Source: Streptomyces indicus
GTDB taxonomy: Bacteria; Actinomycetota; Actinomycetes; Streptomycetales; Streptomycetaceae
Assembly: GCF_900100315.1 (NCBI RefSeq)
Contig: NZ_FNFF01000007.1
Span: 131,078-195,077, forward strand
Reading direction: 5' to 3'
DNA length: 64,000 nucleotides
Part shown: positions 60,289-64,000 of the stretch, in pieces
Layout of the letters: every line of letters begins with the position of its first letter
Numbering within the stretch: the stretch's first letter is position 1
Notes under the pieces: generated by a model
Database searches by the model: none
The model's input: only the letters and a program-made list of their open reading frames with translations
What the model was told of the DNA's origin: nothing
Made by a program: the position numbers and the translations under genes

Positions 60289-61272
60289 TCAGGCGAGCAA
60301 CCGCCCCTTCCGCGTCAGCAGGAACCGTTTGAACGCCGCGACCGGCGGTGTGTCCGGGTGGCCCTCCAGCCAGGCCACGCCGATCTCGCGGACCGCGCGC
60401 TGGCCCACGATCGACAGCTCCACAACTCCCGGGCGGGGGCGGGCCGGTGGCGGCAGCAGGGCGACGCCGAGGCCCACCGCGACGAGGCCGCGCAGCGTCT
60501 CCGCCTCCTCGCCCTCGAAGGCGATACGCGGACGGAAACCCGCCTCCGCGCACAGGGCGTCGGTGATGCGGCGCAGTCCGTAGCCCGGCTCCAGCATGAT
60601 GAAGGCCTCCTCGGCGGCCTCCGCGAGCCGGATGCGTTTGCGCGAGGCGAGGTGGTGGTCCTCGGGGACGACCAGGCGCAGGCGCTGCTCGTCGAGGCGG
60701 CGGGCCGCGAGGTCGGGGGCGTCCGGGACCGGGGACGTGAGGCAGAGGTCGAGTTCGCCCGAGCGCAGGTGCTCCAGCATCCACTCGCCGTAGTTCTGCA
60801 CGAGCGTGAAGCGGACGCGCGGGTGGTCGGCGCGGAACGCGCGGATGAGCTCGGGGACCGTCTCCGAGCCCATGGTGTGCAGGAAGCCGAAGGCGACCTT
60901 GCCGGACTCGGGGTCCGCGTCGGCCCGTACGGACTCGGCCGCGCGCTCCACCTCGCCGAGCGCGCGCTCGACCGTGGCGAGGAAGGTGCGGCCCGCGGCG
61001 GTGAGCGAGACGGTGCGGCCGTGCCGGGCGAACAGGTCCACGCCCAAGTCGCGTTCGAGCCGGACGAGGGCGCGCGAGACCGTGGACTGCGGGACCTGGA
61101 GCTGCTGGGCAGCGCGCGTGACGTGCTCGGCGCGGGCCACCGCGGCGAAGTACGCCAGGCGCGGCGCGAGGACCGCCGACCAGGACTCCGGGTCCAGTTC
61201 GGCCAGCTTCTGGATGTCTTTTGTGTCACTGTTCGGTGACAGGCCCGACGGTGACCTCGACTCATGCGGCAT
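60289..61272 (-). CDS. LysR-family transcriptional regulator
   Basis: A 327-residue LTTR. After a 35-residue tail, the HTH spans LAYFAAVARAEHVTRAAQQLQVPQSTVSRALVRLERDLGVDLFAR, followed by a PBP2 effector domain starting ESGKVAFGFLHTMGSETVPEL. Divergent from an MFS transporter gene across 62 bp, a standard LTTR-exporter pair; it probably activates that transporter on a substrate. ATG 61272. Confidence 0.9.
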   Translation of the reverse strand: MPHESRSPSGLSPNSDTKDIQKLAELDPESWSAVLAPRLAYFAAVARAEHVTRAAQQLQVPQSTVSRALVRLERDLGVDLFARHGRTVSLTAAGRTFLATVERALGEVERAAESVRADADPESGKVAFGFLHTMGSETVPELIRAFRADHPRVRFTLVQNYGEWMLEHLRSGELDLCLTSPVPDAPDLAARRLDEQRLRLVVPEDHHLASRKRIRLAEAAEEAFIMLEPGYGLRRITDALCAEAGFRPRIAFEGEEAETLRGLVAVGLGVALLPPPARPRPGVVELSIVGQRAVREIGVAWLEGHPDTPPVAAFKRFLLTRKGRLLA

Positions 61273-61294
61273 GGGAACGATTATCGCGAGTCCG

Positions 61295-61307
61295 TGCATT
61301 GGACGCA
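61295..61307. promoter_or_regulatory. Candidate LysR T-N11-A site
   Basis: TGCATTGGACGCA, with dyad TGC-N7-GCA, lies in the 62-bp gap between the divergent LysR and MFS genes. Confidence 0.55.
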
Positions 61308-61334
61308 TGAATCGAGCGGGCCTAATTTCGAAGC

Positions 61335-62624
61335 ATGCCTGCCGCCAGTAGCAGGGCATCCGCCCACACCGCGGGTGCCCTCGCCCCCCAGTCCCCTGAC
61401 ACCGCTCCGGAAGATTCCCGGCTCGCGCCCGGCCTCCCCGGCTACCGCCGGATCAGCCTCGCGCTCTTCGCCGCCGGCCTCGCCACCTTCGCCCTCCTCT
61501 ACTCCACGCAGGCCCTACTGCCCGCCATCTCCGGCGAGTTCGCGGTCACCGCGGACGACGCGAGCTGGACCGTGTCCGCCGCGACCGGGGCGCTGGCCCT
61601 GTTCGTGCTGCCGCTGAGCGCGCTCTCGGAGCGGTTCGGGCGGCGCACCCTGATGACCGTCTCGCTGAGCGTGGCCGTGGTGGTCGGGCTGCTCGTGCCC
61701 TTCGCGCCGAGTCTGGGCTGGCTGGTCGCGCTGCGCGCCGTGCAGGGTGCGGCGCTCGCGGGTCTGCCGGCCTCCGCGATGGCGTATCTCGCGGAGGAGG
61801 TGCGGCCGAAGGCGCTGGTCGCCGCGGTCGGTCTGTTCGTCGCGGGCAACAGCATCGGCGGCATGAGCGGCCGTATCGTCTCCGGCTGGATCGCGCAGGC
61901 CTGGGGCTGGCGCGCGGCGCTGCTCGCGGTCGGCGTGATGGCGCTGGTGTGCGGGCTCGCCTTCCGTGCGCTGCTCCCCAGGCCCCGTAACTTCAAGGCC
62001 GGTTCGCTGAACCCGCGCGCCCTGTACGGGACGGTCCGCGGCCATCTGTCGAACCCGCTGCTGGTGCGCCTGTACGTGATCGGCGCGCTGTTCATGACCG
62101 TCTTCGGCGCGGTGTACACGGTGATCGGCTACCGGCTCGTGGACGAACCGTTCAGCCTGCCGCAGGGCGTTGTCGGCTCCGTCTTCCTCGTCTACCTCGT
62201 CGGCACCGTCTCCTCGGCGACCGCGGGCAAGCTGGTGGGTCGGCTGGGCCGCCGGGGCGCGCTGTACCTGGCGGTCGGCACCACGGCCGCCGGTCTGCTG
62301 CTCTCGCTGACCAGCTCCCTCGCGGGCATCCTGCTCGGCCTCGTGCTCATCACGGCCGGCTTCTTCGCGGGGCACGCGGTGGCCTCCTCGTCGGTGAGCC
62401 GGACCGCGACCACCGGACGCGCGCAGGCCTCGGCGCTGTACCAGTCCGCGTACTACATCGGCTCCAGCGCGGGCGGCACGCTCGGCGCGCTCGCCTTCCA
62501 CGCGGGCGGCTGGCCGGCCACCGTCGTGCTCGGTCTCGTCGCGGTGCTCGGCGTGGTGTCGGTGACGCTCTACGGGTCGCATGCGGCGCGTGTGGAACAG
62601 CGGATGCTCCTCGCGGCCCGGTAA
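61335..62624 (+). CDS. MFS transporter
   Basis: A 429-residue 12-TM major facilitator superfamily transporter. The motif-A-like loop between TM2 and TM3 is SERFGRRTLMT (about 96-106). An intact second half shows GRLGRRGALY between helices 8 and 9. Probably a drug/proton antiporter, possibly for aromatic compounds or sugars; substrate not readable. ATG 61335. The divergent LysR gene probably controls it. Confidence 0.92.
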   Translation: MPAASSRASAHTAGALAPQSPDTAPEDSRLAPGLPGYRRISLALFAAGLATFALLYSTQALLPAISGEFAVTADDASWTVSAATGALALFVLPLSALSERFGRRTLMTVSLSVAVVVGLLVPFAPSLGWLVALRAVQGAALAGLPASAMAYLAEEVRPKALVAAVGLFVAGNSIGGMSGRIVSGWIAQAWGWRAALLAVGVMALVCGLAFRALLPRPRNFKAGSLNPRALYGTVRGHLSNPLLVRLYVIGALFMTVFGAVYTVIGYRLVDEPFSLPQGVVGSVFLVYLVGTVSSATAGKLVGRLGRRGALYLAVGTTAAGLLLSLTSSLAGILLGLVLITAGFFAGHAVASSSVSRTATTGRAQASALYQSAYYIGSSAGGTLGALAFHAGGWPATVVLGLVAVLGVVSVTLYGSHAARVEQRMLLAAR

Positions 62625-62771
62625 GTACGGACTGCTCCGAACTCCCCTGAATTTCCCAGGAATTGGCAGGGATTTCGGTACAACCAGGCTTACTTCAGGG
62701 TCGTCCTATCAGCAGAGACTTCCCGGCACTCTTCCGCCGGGAGGCTCACTGCGCCGAAAGGGACGACGGCC

Positions 62772-63473
62772 ATGCGTAGGAGAGCACGGAGAGTGGTTGC
62801 GGCCACGGGGGTCACGGCACTGGTGGTACCGCTGAGCGTGGCGCTCAGCGCGGGTTCGGCAAGCGCGGCGAGCTGTACGACGAGCACGGGTCCGTATCAG
62901 AAGCAGGTCGAGAAGTTCCTCGGGCTGCGCGTGGACGGACGGCAGTCCGCCGCCGACTGCACGGCGATACGGGCGTTCCAGACCAAGCATCTGATCAAGC
63001 CGAACATCGGGTACGCGGGCCCCGTCACCTGGGGCGTGATGAGCCTGATGCTCAAGCAGAAGCCCGTACTCGCGGCGAAGAACCCCAATGCGGCGGGCAA
63101 GTGCCCGACCAACAAGGGCCGTATCGCCTGCGTGGACCTGACGCTCCAGATCAGCTGGATCCAGGACGGCAGGACGCTCAAGTACGGTCCGGTGCCGGTG
63201 CGGACGGGGCGCAACGGCGCGGAGACCAGGACGGGCGCGAAGAAGATCTACCTCCGCAAGCTCAACCACTGGTCGACCATCTACAAGGTGTGGATGCCGT
63301 ACACGCAGTTCTTCGACGGCGGCATCGCCTTCCACCAGGTGGACAAGAGCATGTACGCGCCTCCGGGCTCGGGCGGCTGCGTGAACATGCGCAAGGCCGA
63401 CGCCCAGAAGTACTGGAGCATGCTGAAGAAGGGCGACGACGTGTACGTGTACGGGCGTAAGCCCGGGACGTGA
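62772..63473 (+). CDS. Secreted L,D-transpeptidase with peptidoglycan-binding domain
   Basis: A 233-residue secreted enzyme. Signal peptide MRRRARRVVAATGVTALVV...ASAAS; a PG_binding_1-like domain (CTTSTGPYQKQVEKFLGLRVDG, CTAIRAFQTKHLIKP about 30-75); and a YkuD domain with FHQVDKSMYAPPGSGGCVNM holding catalytic His and Cys. Makes 3-3 cross-links or attaches proteins. A second copy of this activity in the window besides 20035. ATG 62772. Confidence 0.92.
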   Translation: MRRRARRVVAATGVTALVVPLSVALSAGSASAASCTTSTGPYQKQVEKFLGLRVDGRQSAADCTAIRAFQTKHLIKPNIGYAGPVTWGVMSLMLKQKPVLAAKNPNAAGKCPTNKGRIACVDLTLQISWIQDGRTLKYGPVPVRTGRNGAETRTGAKKIYLRKLNHWSTIYKVWMPYTQFFDGGIAFHQVDKSMYAPPGSGGCVNMRKADAQKYWSMLKKGDDVYVYGRKPGT

Positions 63474-63509
63474 CAGGTCGCCGGTGAGGTGACCCCGGCC
63501 GCGTGACGC

Positions 63510-63530
63510 TCCGGCCAACCTTTGGCCGGA
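63510..63530. terminator. Hairpin after the second L,D-transpeptidase gene
   Basis: TCCGGCCAA (63510-63518) and TTGGCCGGA (63522-63530) pair perfectly with a 3-base loop. Confidence 0.7.
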
Positions 63531-63630
63531 TGTCAAGGGCTGGGACGGGTTTTCGCTGCTCACGGGCGATTGTCAGTGGGGCCCTGTAGCTTTCGAAGTG
63601 CCAGTGTCGAGGGCTACAGGGGTGAACCCA

Positions 63631-64000
63631 ATGGCGGGATCGTCTGATCTGAGTGGTGCGGGCCGAAGCGGTACGGGTCTGGGGGGTACGGATCCGAGCG
63701 GCTCCGTGGGGACCAGGGAGGACCTGGACCTGCGGATGGAGAAGCACCGGACCGAGCTGACCGGGTACTGCTACCGGATGCTCGGCTCCGGCTTCGAGGC
63801 CGAGGACGCCGTGCAGGACACTTTCGTGCGCGCCTGGCGTGCGTACGACAAGTTCGAGGGGCGCTCCTCGCTGCGCTCGTGGCTGTACCGGATCGCGACG
63901 AATGTGTGCCTGGACATGCTGAACGCGGGGAACAAGCGGGCCCGGCCGATGGACCTCACCGAGCAGGCCCACCAGGCGACCGCGGTGCTCAACGAGCGTT
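63631..64000 (+). CDS. ECF sigma factor, 3' end outside the window
   Basis: The first 123 codons of an ECF sigma factor (cut at the right edge). A Gly/Ser tail of about 30 residues precedes region 2: HRTELTGYCYRMLGSGFEAEDAVQDTFVRAWRAYDKFEGRSSLRSWLYRIATNVCLDML. This resembles SigG/ECF56-like sigmas, which carry a C-terminal SnoaL-type domain; the rest is not visible. ATG 63631 has AGGGG eight bases upstream; GTG 63622 is the alternative. Confidence 0.88.
   Translation, partial: MAGSSDLSGAGRSGTGLGGTDPSGSVGTREDLDLRMEKHRTELTGYCYRMLGSGFEAEDAVQDTFVRAWRAYDKFEGRSSLRSWLYRIATNVCLDMLNAGNKRARPMDLTEQAHQATAVLNER

Overview
The window is about 72% G+C, with strong G/C bias at third codon positions, GTG/TTG starts, signal peptides, several ECF sigma factors and adjacent genes that overlap by GTGA or ATGA. 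Gene content and order (hutH, a GGDEF protein, cya, birA, pccB, accA2, a DeoR regulator, lpdA, purine nucleoside phosphorylase, a sugar-phosphate mutase, deoC, sigQ/afsQ1/afsQ2, add) match the conserved chromosomal core of Streptomyces. I see no rRNA, tRNA, CRISPR array, complete insertion sequence or prophage.

Layout. 1-9.6 kb: end of a cystathionine gamma-synthase gene, an autoregulated-looking merR gene coupled to a BtrH-like gene, a TPR-like membrane-anchored protein, msrA, a secreted GH18 chitinase of visibly lower G+C, a P-loop protein with a TTA codon, an esterase and a LysR regulator. 9.9-14 kb: a ketopantoate-reductase-like gene, a zinc alcohol dehydrogenase divergent from an MmyB-type regulator, and a monooxygenase-truncated haemoglobin fusion. 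14-22.5 kb: a secreted subtilase, a MacB-like ABC exporter, a lipoprotein L,D-transpeptidase and a small LAETG sorted protein. 22.5-31 kb: enoyl-CoA hydratase, hutH, a c-di-GMP synthase next to an adenylate cyclase, birA, and the propionyl-CoA carboxylase beta/epsilon genes. 31-41 kb: secreted SGNH hydrolase, a penicillin-binding protein, Maf, the biotinylated carboxylase alpha subunit AccA2, a DeoR regulator and LpdA. 41.8-49.4 kb: purine nucleoside phosphorylase, a sugar-phosphate mutase and a deoC-ALDH-pseudoALDH operon. 49.5-57.5 kb: PH-like membrane protein, uridine kinase-like protein, the sigQ / afsQ1-afsQ2-lipoprotein locus, VanZ-like and PspC proteins. 58-64 kb: adenosine deaminase, a hydrolase, a LysR/MFS pair, a second L,D-transpeptidase and the start of an ECF sigma factor.

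How the genes work together. BirA can biotinylate AccA2, which pairs with PccB/PccE to carboxylate propionyl-CoA (and probably acetyl-CoA), feeding polyketide and lipid precursors. A nucleoside catabolic route can be reconstructed: adenosine deaminase, purine nucleoside phosphorylase, sugar-phosphate mutase, deoxyribose-phosphate aldolase and aldehyde dehydrogenase. Three of its transcription units (PNP at 41862, deoC at 49377, add at 59248) carry the same perfect 12-bp palindrome CTACGCGCGTAG, 16-25 bp upstream of the start codon. I regard this shared candidate operator as the strongest unexplained regulatory signal in the window.

Other notable structure: a 151-bp palindromic repeat element present twice in opposite orientation (25.1 and 41.6 kb); many short tandem-repeat arrays between genes, three of them with exactly 28-bp periodicity; a perfect 46-bp palindrome between convergent genes; and a three-unit GTCAG/GTCAC direct repeat, fitting the described AfsQ1 box, between sigQ and afsQ1.
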